From assembly GCA_029050385.1 (NCBI GenBank), contig JAIDMV010000074.1:1-13206 (forward strand): a DNA stretch of 13,206 bases, written 5' to 3'. How positions within the stretch are numbered: the first letter of the stretch is position 1; each line of letters starts with the position of its first letter. The DNA is from Anaeroplasmataceae bacterium. GTDB lineage: Bacteria; Bacillota_I; Bacilli_A; Acholeplasmatales; Anaeroplasmataceae. A program made the position numbers and the translations under genes. The notes under the pieces were generated by a model. It saw nothing but the letters and a program-made list of their open reading frames with translations, was not told the origin of the DNA and did no database searches. Below are positions 1 through 6,231 of the stretch, piece by piece.

Positions 1-154
1 AATAAACAATATCATTTTTTAAAAAATAAATGATTAAATAACTGATAAAAGCTAAAATTCCTACAATCATAAGAAAAATTTGGTCTTTAAAAAATCTCTT
101 CCAAGGACCATCTGTTTTTATAATTTCTTCTTGCGTTATATCATTTTTTTCCAT
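1..154 (-). CDS. Small membrane protein, C-terminus cut by window edge (third member of a tandem family)
   Basis: The first 51 codons of a minus-strand gene are visible, starting at an ATG (154-152) with an AGGTGG Shine-Dalgarno seven bases upstream; the rest lies outside the window. The visible protein has a charged, probably cytoplasmic N-terminus (residues 1-24, beginning MEKNDITQEE), then a hydrophobic segment at about residues 26-45. The stretch WKRFFKD followed by the membrane span and a Tyr-rich end resembles WIKYLKK and WKKCLKK at the same point in the next two genes upstream in transcription, so I read it as a third tandem paralogue. It starts 22 bases after the stop of its upstream neighbour and is probably co-transcribed with it. 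The function is unknown. The C-terminal domain that would decide the family cannot be seen. Confidence 0.75.
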   Translation of the reverse strand, partial: MEKNDITQEEIIKTDGPWKRFFKDQIFLMIVGILAFISYLIIYFLKNDIVY

Positions 155-176
155 TTTTATTCCACCTGTTCCCTTT

Positions 177-683
177 TTAAGAAAATAGCGTAGTTAAAAA
201 CTCAAACGTTTCTTCTTTGATATCCTTTTTTGAAATGGTTAAATAATTTTTTTTGCGCACTTCAAAAACAATTTCTTCTTTTTCTGCCACATAAAAAATT
301 TTTTCCATAATGTCAAAGGGAAGTTCACTCCTATGATTGATTCCATTCACATGATTTGTTAATACAAGATGTGTAGTGTATATAGATAGTTGAATTGTTT
401 TTAGGTCTTTTTCTATGTTTTTTAAATATCTAAGATTTTTATAGATTCCTTCTCCAATAAGGAACATAAGGACAATAATTGGGTAAAATATTGAAGCGTA
501 TAATTGAAAAATATTACCAGAAATCAAATAAAGAACAACAAATAAAATAGTAAAACCAACAATGATGATATAAACTGGCCATGATTTTTTCAAATACTTA
601 ATCCATAATTGTATAGAAAGATTTCTTTTTTCATGAATACTTTCTAAAGAGATTTCTTCAAGTAAAACATTTTCTGATTCCAT
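177..683 (-). CDS. Two-span membrane protein, YcxB-like C-terminal domain (168 aa)
   Basis: This encodes a 168-residue protein with a charged N-terminus (1-33), two hydrophobic spans at about 35-55 and 60-80, and a soluble, probably cytoplasmic C-terminal half (81-168). The C-terminal half alternates short beta-like stretches (SIYTTHLVLTN, LPFDIMEKIFYV, EEIVFEVRKKNYLTISKKDI) and ends in a short helix (ETFEFLTTLFS). That layout, two spans followed by a PH-like domain with a lysine-aspartate turn near the end, is what I know of YcxB-like proteins, a Firmicute family of unknown role. The family call is by pattern only. It is clearly related to the gene just upstream (both have W-x(2)-x-LKK before span 1 and end ETF-x-FL-x-TLF). 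Its SD is an AGAGG about ten bases before the ATG. The gap from the upstream gene is 18 bases, so co-transcription is likely. Confidence 0.8.
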   Translation of the reverse strand: MESENVLLEEISLESIHEKRNLSIQLWIKYLKKSWPVYIIIVGFTILFVVLYLISGNIFQLYASIFYPIIVLMFLIGEGIYKNLRYLKNIEKDLKTIQLSIYTTHLVLTNHVNGINHRSELPFDIMEKIFYVAEKEEIVFEVRKKNYLTISKKDIKEETFEFLTTLFS

Positions 684-701
684 AACTAAAGAGCCTCTTT
701 T

Positions 702-1193
702 CTACTCAAATAATGTCTGCAAAAAGGAGAATGTCTCAGGGGATATATCGTCTTGATTTACAATTATAATATCATTATTCTTCTCAAATATAATTTCATG
801 TGTTTTTTCTTTAAAATATATTTTCTTTAAATTCTTATAAGGATAATGCTCTGTGTAAATTATTCCTTTAAGTGTATATGTAAGTGAGATATGAGTGATA
901 TAAATATGGATTGCCGTAATAGACTTATATTTATCAAAACAACGCTTATAATGATATATTCCATCCATAAGTATAATAAAAAATAAGATTAATGGACATG
1001 CTATGCAATAATATAACAGCATTACAGATGGCATTATGATATACCAAATTACAAATGCCACGGTAAATAATAAACTAATGATCGTTCCTATCAATGTTTT
1101 TTTCAAGCATTTTTTCCAAAATTCTCGTGTATGATTTTTTTGGTGATTTGATGAAGTTTTAATTTTTTCTATTAATTCTGTTCTTCTTTCCAT
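702..1193 (-). CDS. Two-span membrane protein, YcxB-like C-terminal domain (163 aa)
   Basis: This is the first gene of the three-gene membrane-protein run. The N-terminus is basic (MERRTELIEKIKTSS), followed by WKKCLKK, two hydrophobic spans at about 33-53 and 56-78, and a soluble C-terminal half ending SPETFSFLQTLFE. The C-terminal half has the same order of strands as its neighbour at 177-683 (HIYITHISLTY, YPYKNLKKIYF, HEIIFEKNNDIIIVNQDDI). The two are paralogues by eye, although many positions have diverged. The stop is TAG. The start follows a GGGG tract about nine bases upstream, an imperfect SD. A strong promoter lies immediately upstream at 1210-1237, so the leader would be only about ten bases. 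The biochemical role is unknown; YcxB-like is a pattern call. Confidence 0.8.
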   Translation of the reverse strand: MERRTELIEKIKTSSNHQKNHTREFWKKCLKKTLIGTIISLLFTVAFVIWYIIMPSVMLLYYCIACPLILFFIILMDGIYHYKRCFDKYKSITAIHIYITHISLTYTLKGIIYTEHYPYKNLKKIYFKEKTHEIIFEKNNDIIIVNQDDISPETFSFLQTLFE

Positions 1194-1209
1194 ATTAAAC
1201 TACCCCGCT

Positions 1210-1237
1210 ATTATACTATTATACTATAAATTGTCAA
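1210..1237 (-). promoter_or_regulatory. Sigma-A type promoter for the three membrane-protein genes
   Basis: On the minus strand a perfect -35 TTGACA (1237-1232) is followed by a 16-base spacer and a perfect -10 TATAAT (1215-1210). A second TATAAT lies within the spacer at 1223-1218, too close to the -35 to pair with it. The expected start of transcription is near 1203, ten bases before the ATG at 1193, so the GGGG that would act as the SD would lie at the very 5' end of the message. Confidence 0.75.
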
Positions 1238-1267
1238 AAATAAAAAGTCCTAAGATTCATCTTAGGA
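1236..1267 (-). terminator. Rho-independent terminator after the DUF1828-like gene
   Basis: A perfect 8-bp stem, TCCTAAGA (1248-1255) and TCTTAGGA (1260-1267), encloses a four-base loop. Read on the minus strand it is followed by CTTTTTATTTTTG, a good U-tract. It sits 36 bases past the stop of the gene at 1303-1674 and immediately before the TTGACA of the next promoter, cleanly separating the two units. Confidence 0.85.
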
Positions 1268-1302
1268 AATTTCTGTCAAATATTTGTTTAAATTCGTAAA
1301 GG

Positions 1303-1674
1303 CTATATATCTATATTCGCAATTAAAGCAATTGCTTCTATAAAGTTCCCTACCCAGCTTCTAACTTGACTTGCAGATCCGGTCGGAAGTTCACATAGTA
1401 ATACCCCCTCCTCAAATTTACAACTAAAGCGTTCTAAAATGCGATTCACTTTTTCTTTGTATGGGGTTAAAGTAAGATAAACTTCTTCCAAATATTCTAA
1501 GGTTGTACCACAATCCGTAAGTTTTACTCTACCATCTGGTAGTGTTATGAAACGGATCTGAAGACAATCTGAGGTAAAGGGGTGAAATGTAGGAAGAGCA
1601 ATAATAAAGTCATCCTTATGCTCTGTTATCTTCACCATATTATAATATCCATCTCTAAATTCTTGATAATCCAT
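1303..1674 (-). CDS. DUF1828-like protein (123 aa)
   Basis: This encodes a soluble protein of 123 residues without signal peptide or membrane span. The central part, LPTFHPFTSDCLQIRFITLPDG (about 27-48) followed by RVKLTDCGTTLEYLEE (49-64), matches what I know of the DUF1828 domain: a short beta unit with TPF-x-(D)-x-I then LTD-x-G-x-T-x-x-x-L. The function of that domain is not established; members occur in mobile and chromosomal settings and I do not assign one. A textbook AAGGAGG lies seven bases before the ATG, so translation should be efficient. The gene is flanked by terminators on both sides: one after uxaC just upstream and one at 1236-1267. I see no good promoter in the 55-base gap to uxaC, so expression may depend on read-through of the uxa terminator. 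Confidence 0.75.
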   Translation of the reverse strand: MDYQEFRDGYYNMVKITEHKDDFIIALPTFHPFTSDCLQIRFITLPDGRVKLTDCGTTLEYLEEVYLTLTPYKEKVNRILERFSCKFEEGVLLCELPTGSASQVRSWVGNFIEAIALIANIDI

Positions 1675-1688
1675 TTTATTTCCTCCTT

Positions 1689-1723
1689 AAATAAAGAAAA
1701 TTAGCCTCCAATTTGGAGGCTAA
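1689..1723 (-). terminator. Rho-independent terminator after uxaC
   Basis: A perfect 9-bp stem, TTAGCCTCC (1701-1709) with GGAGGCTAA (1715-1723), encloses a five-base loop. On the minus strand it is followed by TTTTCTTTATTT. It begins six bases past the uxaC stop. The tail runs up to the AAGGAGG of the DUF1828-like gene. The stem arm GGAGGCTAA itself carries a GGAGG, but no start codon follows it at usable distance. Confidence 0.88.
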
Positions 1724-1729
1724 ATCCTA

Positions 1730-3142
1730 TTAAAATCCAAAGAATTCCTTTGCGTTATTATAACAAACGTCTTCTACAATCTTACCTAGAGTATCTAGTT
1801 CTTCAGCTGGATATTGTCCAGACTCAACTAGATTACCAAGCATTTGACATAATAAACGACGATAGTATTCATGACGAGGATATGCTAAGAAGCTTCTTGA
1901 ATCTGTTAACATACCAACAGATTGGGCAACTAAACCTACCTGCATCAAAGTTTCTAGATTTTGACGCATACCATCTTGTTGGTCTAGGAACCACCAAGCA
2001 GTACCTACCTGAACACGGCCCTTAACGCCTTCCTTTTGGAAGCATCCAGAAAGAACAGTTAAAGCATAATTGTCTCTTGGATTTAAGCAGTAAAGAATTG
2101 TCTTAGGTAACTCATCAGTTTCATCTAAAGCACCTAATAAAGCAGATAACTTAGCCATATAGTTTTGATCTTCAATTGCATCAAAGCCCGTATCTGGTCC
2201 AATCTTCTTTAGCATAGATTTAGAATTATTTCTTAAAGCGCCAATATGATATTGTTGAACCCAGCCATGCTTATGATATTCCTTACCTAAGAAGACTAAT
2301 ACATAGCCCTTATACCAATCCTGTTCAAGCTCACTAATTTCTTTTCCTGCCATACCCTTTTTGAATACAGCATTAGCCTGATCATATGTGCAAGGTGCAT
2401 AGTGAACAACATCTAAAGCATGGTCAGATAGACGAGAGCCCATTTTGTGGAAGAAATCTATTCTTTCAGCTAAAGCCTTCTCTAAATCTTTTAATTCCTT
2501 AATCTTATAGCCTACAACACCTGCAAGCTGATTTACCCAGTCAGCAAACCAAGATAATTCAACATTAATTGCCTTATCAGGACGGAAGGCAGGACGTACA
2601 TGTACTTTAAGAGTATCATCTGCGTTCATCTTCTTATGCCATTCAAGGCTATCTACAGGGTCATCTGTTGTACAAACAGTATCTACCTTAAACTTATACA
2701 TCATTTCTCTTGCAGTTAAGGTTTCAAGTTTTTTGTTTGCAGCATCCCAAATCTTCTTTGCATTCTTTTCATTGATAATATCTTCAATACCAAAGTATCT
2801 TCTCATCTCTAAATGAGACCAGTGATATAATGGATTTCCTACAAAATAAGGCATAGACTCAACAAATTGCATATATTTCTTGTAGTCATCATCTGGACCA
2901 GAAATAGAATCCTCTTCATAGCCTCTTGCACGTAGGCTTCTCCACTTGTAGTGATCACCATAACGATCACCAGCACCAAGCCAAACCTCAGCTAAATTAC
3001 GGAATTTTTTATCCTCATAAATTTCCTTTGGTTGAAGGTGACAGTGATAGTCAATAATTGGCATATGCTCTGCATGCTCATGATAAAGCTTTTTTGCGGT
3101 TTCTGTAGTTAATAAGAAATCCTTATCCATAAATTCTTTCAT
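1730..3142 (-). CDS. uxaC: Glucuronate/galacturonate isomerase UxaC
   Basis: Uronate isomerase (EC 5.3.1.12) of the amidohydrolase superfamily. It converts D-galacturonate to D-tagaturonate, and D-glucuronate to D-fructuronate, in the cytoplasm. The 470-residue length equals that of the E. coli enzyme. Near the N-terminus is the metal-binding HxH of the family in IIDYHCHL (H33, H35). Characteristic stretches are the WRSLRARG region (about 67-75) and, near the C-terminus, GMLTDSRSFLAYPRHEYYRR (about 410-430), where TDSRSF is a family signature. It is the last gene of uxaB-uxaA-uxaC; its AAGGAGG overlaps the uxaA stop codon and the intergenic gap is 12 bases, so translational coupling is likely. 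A strong terminator follows. Nothing looks truncated. Confidence 0.96.
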   Translation of the reverse strand: MKEFMDKDFLLTTETAKKLYHEHAEHMPIIDYHCHLQPKEIYEDKKFRNLAEVWLGAGDRYGDHYKWRSLRARGYEEDSISGPDDDYKKYMQFVESMPYFVGNPLYHWSHLEMRRYFGIEDIINEKNAKKIWDAANKKLETLTAREMMYKFKVDTVCTTDDPVDSLEWHKKMNADDTLKVHVRPAFRPDKAINVELSWFADWVNQLAGVVGYKIKELKDLEKALAERIDFFHKMGSRLSDHALDVVHYAPCTYDQANAVFKKGMAGKEISELEQDWYKGYVLVFLGKEYHKHGWVQQYHIGALRNNSKSMLKKIGPDTGFDAIEDQNYMAKLSALLGALDETDELPKTILYCLNPRDNYALTVLSGCFQKEGVKGRVQVGTAWWFLDQQDGMRQNLETLMQVGLVAQSVGMLTDSRSFLAYPRHEYYRRLLCQMLGNLVESGQYPAEELDTLGKIVEDVCYNNAKEFFGF

Positions 3143-3154
3143 TTTTCTTCCTCC

Positions 3155-4633
3155 TTATAATACAACGCCGTCTTTAAAAATTGAAATTTCACGGAAGTTG
3201 TTTTGTTCATTCTTAGCCTGTTTTCTTCCAGAGGCAATATCACATAATAAATCAATGAAATCCTCTAAAAGCTCATCCATATCCTTTTTATCTACTAAGT
3301 CTCCTGCATTAAAATCAATCCAGTTAGATTTCTTAGTAGCTAAAGCTGTGTTTGTTGCAATTTTAACTGTTGGAATAAATCCACCAAATGGTGTACCTCT
3401 ACCTGTAGTAAATAATACCATTTGACAACCACTACAGCCTAAAGTTGTTGTTGCAACCAAGTCATTTCCTGGAGTACATAATAGGTTAAGACCTGTAGTT
3501 CTGATTCTTTCACCCATCTTTAATACATCCTGAACTACGGCAGCACCAGCCTTTTGAGTACAGCCTAAAGACTTATCCTCTAGAGTTGTAATACCACCCT
3601 TTTTATTTCCTGGAGATGGATTATCATAAATGACCTGATTATGATTTTTAAAATAAATTTTAAAATCGTTAATTAATTCAACAATCTTTTCAAATGTAGG
3701 TGCATCCTTAGCACGTGCCATTAAAAGCTTTTCAGCTCCAAACATTTCAGGCACTTCACCTAAAACTGTTGTGGCACCATTTAATGATAAGAAGTCAGAG
3801 AATCGGCCTAAAAGTGGGTTTGCAGTTATACCTGACATACCATCAGAACCACCGCATTTTAATCCAATACGAAGTACAGATAAAGGCTTTGTAACACGTT
3901 TATCATTCTTCATTTGGTCATATAATTCTTTTAAAAGTTTAGTTCCTTCTTCTACTTCATCCTCAACCTCTTGAGCAATTAAAAATCTTGTTCTTTTTGC
4001 ATCATATGCTCCTAGAGTTTCTTTAAAGGTTGAAACTAAGTTTTCCTCACAGCCTAAGCCTAATACTAAAACACCACCAGCATTTGGATGCTTTACCATA
4101 TCTTGTAAAAGTGTTCTTGTTAATTCTAGGTCAGCTCCCATCTGGCTACAGCCAAAAGGATGCTGGAATGTATAAACTCCATCAATTCCTTCTGCTCCGT
4201 ATTTTGCTTTAAAGTTTTCAATCATATCCTTAGCCATACCAGAAACACAGCCAACAGTTTGAATTACCCAAAGCTCATTACGGATACCATATTCTCCTGT
4301 AGAACGTTCATAAACCTCAACAGTACGGTCAGATTTATAGCCTAACACCTCAGGATATTTAGGTTCATAGGAATAGGTTATTACATCGTCTAGATTAGTA
4401 GCAACATTATGTGTATGAACATGCTCTCCTGGTTTCACATCAGCAGTTGTATGACCAATTGGAGAACCATACTTGATTACATTTTCACCTTTTTTGATTG
4501 GCTTTAATGCTACCTTATGTGCTTGAGGAATATCCTCTAATAATACAACACCCTCTACTGCTTCACCTTTAGAAAATGGACGTAATACTACTGCTACATT
4601 ATCTATCGGATTAATGATGATATAATCTTTCAT
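3155..4633 (-). CDS. uxaA: Altronate dehydratase UxaA
   Basis: D-altronate dehydratase (EC 4.2.1.7) removes water from D-altronate to give 2-keto-3-deoxy-D-gluconate, the product shared with the glucuronate branch. The 492 residues cover the full two-part family layout: an N-terminal SAF domain (about 1-90, with the conserved HVHTHN at 71-76) and a large C-terminal UxaA domain with GVYTFQHPFGCSQ, VLVLGLGCEEN, GLKCGGSDG, SPGNKKGG and CSGCQMVLFTTGRGTP. The family is known to need Fe2+; the conserved Cys residues are present. The SD AAGGAAG lies eight bases before the ATG, and the gene starts 21 bases after the uxaB stop. It is the altronate (UxaA) and not the mannonate (UxuA) enzyme, which points to the galacturonate branch. 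Confidence 0.96.
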   Translation of the reverse strand: MKDYIIINPIDNVAVVLRPFSKGEAVEGVVLLEDIPQAHKVALKPIKKGENVIKYGSPIGHTTADVKPGEHVHTHNVATNLDDVITYSYEPKYPEVLGYKSDRTVEVYERSTGEYGIRNELWVIQTVGCVSGMAKDMIENFKAKYGAEGIDGVYTFQHPFGCSQMGADLELTRTLLQDMVKHPNAGGVLVLGLGCEENLVSTFKETLGAYDAKRTRFLIAQEVEDEVEEGTKLLKELYDQMKNDKRVTKPLSVLRIGLKCGGSDGMSGITANPLLGRFSDFLSLNGATTVLGEVPEMFGAEKLLMARAKDAPTFEKIVELINDFKIYFKNHNQVIYDNPSPGNKKGGITTLEDKSLGCTQKAGAAVVQDVLKMGERIRTTGLNLLCTPGNDLVATTTLGCSGCQMVLFTTGRGTPFGGFIPTVKIATNTALATKKSNWIDFNAGDLVDKKDMDELLEDFIDLLCDIASGRKQAKNEQNNFREISIFKDGVVL

Positions 4634-4654
4634 AAATTATCTTCCTTTTTTAAA

Positions 4655-6112
4655 TTATTTTACCATTTTAGCTAATGCTTCACGCATAGAGCTTGATGTG
4701 ATTTCATATAAAGAGTCTGTAACAAAGTCTAATACGCCATCATACTTAGTTAAATCTGCTTCCCAATGAGATTCTAAGCTTAATACATGCTTAGCAATTT
4801 TTTGACAAGCAGCCTTAGAACCATCAAAGCCAGCCCATAATTCCTTAAACATATCTAATGCCCAAGCATCATCAGCAAGCTTAATATCCTCAACTCCACG
4901 TTTTCCTCTATAGAATACCATTAATGCTGCCAAGCTAAATAATGCATGATCAGGGAAATGCTTTAAATCCTCTAAATTTTGTAAAACTGTAGGTAAAATT
5001 CTTGTCTTATATTTTGTAACAGAGTTTAAAGCAATGCTCATTAATTCATGACGTACAAATGGATTTCCATAACGCTCTAATACACTATTTGCATAAGAAT
5101 CCATTTGATCTCTTGGAATATTAATAGTAGGTACAACCTCATTAAAGATGAAATCTAAAACGAATTTATTTAATTGCTTATCCTCAATTGTTTCACGTAC
5201 TGTATCAATGCCAGATAGATAAGAAACTGGTACTAAGCAAGTATGAGAACCATTTAAAATCTTAACCTTTCTTTCTTTATAAGGCTTAATAGATTCAACA
5301 AATAATACATTTAAATCAGCCTGTTTTGTAGGAAGCTTCTTCTCTAAATCCTTAACTGTCTTACCATCAATTACCCATAAATGGAAAATTTCACCTACAA
5401 CCATATTGTTGTCAATATAGCCTAATTGTTCCCATAATTCCTTGTCTTCATTTCTAGGATATCCTGGAACGATACGGTCAACTAATGTATTGTAATAACG
5501 GTTTGCATTTTCAACCCAGCTAATAAATTTAGCATCCATATGATTATGATTTGCTAGTTTAACTAAAGTTTCCTTTAATGTATCACCATTATGATCAATT
5601 AATTCACAAGGAATGATTTCTAAGCCCTTAGAAGCATCTCCTTTGAAGTGGTCATAGCGTACCTTTAAGAAAGCAAGTAGCTTACCTGGGAAGCTATTTG
5701 GTGTCTTTGAAAAATCAGTATCATTTGGATCAAAGGCAATACCAGCCTCAGTCGTATTTGAAATGATATATTCTAAGTCTTCACTCTTAGCATAATCTAA
5801 ATATTTTTGATATTCTGTAAATGGATTAATAAAGTCCTCTAGACAATCAATAACCTGATGAGTTTTTACAGTTTGTCCATTATTTATACCTTGTAGGTAT
5901 AAAGTATATAAACCATCTGCCTCACTTAATTCCTTAACACGGCCAAATGGCATAGGCTGAACAACAACAACACCTGCATTAAAGTTTGCCTTTTTGTTCA
6001 TAGAATCCACAATCCAGTCAATAAATGCTCTTAAGAAGTTTCCTTCTCCAAATTGCATGATTTTTACTGGATGTGTAACTTTTTTTACAATCTTACTACT
6101 AATATTTTCCAC
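4655..6112 (-). CDS. uxaB: Tagaturonate reductase (altronate oxidoreductase) UxaB, GTG start
   Basis: NAD-dependent reductase (EC 1.1.1.58) of the long-chain mannitol dehydrogenase family, interconverting D-tagaturonate and D-altronate. Counted from the GTG, the dinucleotide-binding QFGEGNFLRAF is at 20-30. The catalytic K-x4-N-x2-H pattern of the family appears as K282, N287 and H290 in KVKILNGSHT. QFGEGNFLRAFIDW and GVVVVQP match UxaB better than fructuronate reductase UxuB. Start choice: the longest frame begins at an ATG (6127-6125) with no SD upstream. A strong GGAGGA begins in that ATG and stands eight bases before the in-frame GTG at 6112-6110, so the GTG is preferred. This gives 485 residues, close to the 483 of E. 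coli UxaB. It is the first gene of the uxa operon, with its own promoter. Confidence 0.93.
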   Translation of the reverse strand: MENISSKIVKKVTHPVKIMQFGEGNFLRAFIDWIVDSMNKKANFNAGVVVVQPMPFGRVKELSEADGLYTLYLQGINNGQTVKTHQVIDCLEDFINPFTEYQKYLDYAKSEDLEYIISNTTEAGIAFDPNDTDFSKTPNSFPGKLLAFLKVRYDHFKGDASKGLEIIPCELIDHNGDTLKETLVKLANHNHMDAKFISWVENANRYYNTLVDRIVPGYPRNEDKELWEQLGYIDNNMVVGEIFHLWVIDGKTVKDLEKKLPTKQADLNVLFVESIKPYKERKVKILNGSHTCLVPVSYLSGIDTVRETIEDKQLNKFVLDFIFNEVVPTINIPRDQMDSYANSVLERYGNPFVRHELMSIALNSVTKYKTRILPTVLQNLEDLKHFPDHALFSLAALMVFYRGKRGVEDIKLADDAWALDMFKELWAGFDGSKAACQKIAKHVLSLESHWEADLTKYDGVLDFVTDSLYEITSSSMREALAKMVK

Positions 6113-6120
6113 TGTTCTGT

Positions 6121-6125
6121 CCTCC
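6121..6125 (-). promoter_or_regulatory. Shine-Dalgarno deciding the uxaB start
   Basis: GGAGG on the minus strand (6125-6121), eight bases before the GTG at 6112. Upstream of the alternative ATG at 6127 the message reads AAATATAAAGTGTA, which has no purine-rich SD. The site therefore argues for initiation at the GTG. Confidence 0.7.
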
Positions 6126-6128
6126 ATT

Positions 6129-6155
6129 ACACTTTATATTTTTTAAAAAAAGTGT
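6129..6155. promoter_or_regulatory. Inverted repeat in the uxaB leader (possible operator or hairpin)
   Basis: Arms ACACTTT (6129-6135) and AAAGTGT (6149-6155) are perfect inverted repeats, 13 AT-only bases apart. They lie downstream of the predicted transcription start (near 6164) and just before the SD, where a bound repressor or an RNA stem could affect uxa expression. The position is suggestive; no protein can be named. Confidence 0.35.
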
Positions 6156-6170
6156 TCATAATATAACTTA

Positions 6171-6199
6171 ATTTTACCACGCTAAAACCAAATAGTCAA
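6171..6199 (-). promoter_or_regulatory. Sigma-A type promoter of the uxaBAC operon
   Basis: On the minus strand TTGACT (6199-6194), a 17-base spacer and TAAAAT (6176-6171) form a near-consensus promoter. Transcription should start near 6164, giving a leader of about 50 bases to the GTG. The palindrome TTTTACCACGCTAAAA (6172-6187) covers most of the -10 and part of the spacer and could be an operator. Confidence 0.75.
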
Positions 6200-6231
6200 C
6201 GAATAAGCGCCTAAAAATGAAAGCCCTTTAC

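Noticed and set aside
6139..6151. T6A7 palindrome in the uxaB leader as a separate operator
   Set aside because: It is only an AT run and is not centred on the ACACTTT/AAAGTGT repeat. It may bend DNA but has no specific support as a site.
6190..6231. AAGGGC ... GGCGCTT after the MATE stop as a terminator stem
   Set aside because: The arms are not complementary beyond a few bases and no T-tract follows on the minus strand.
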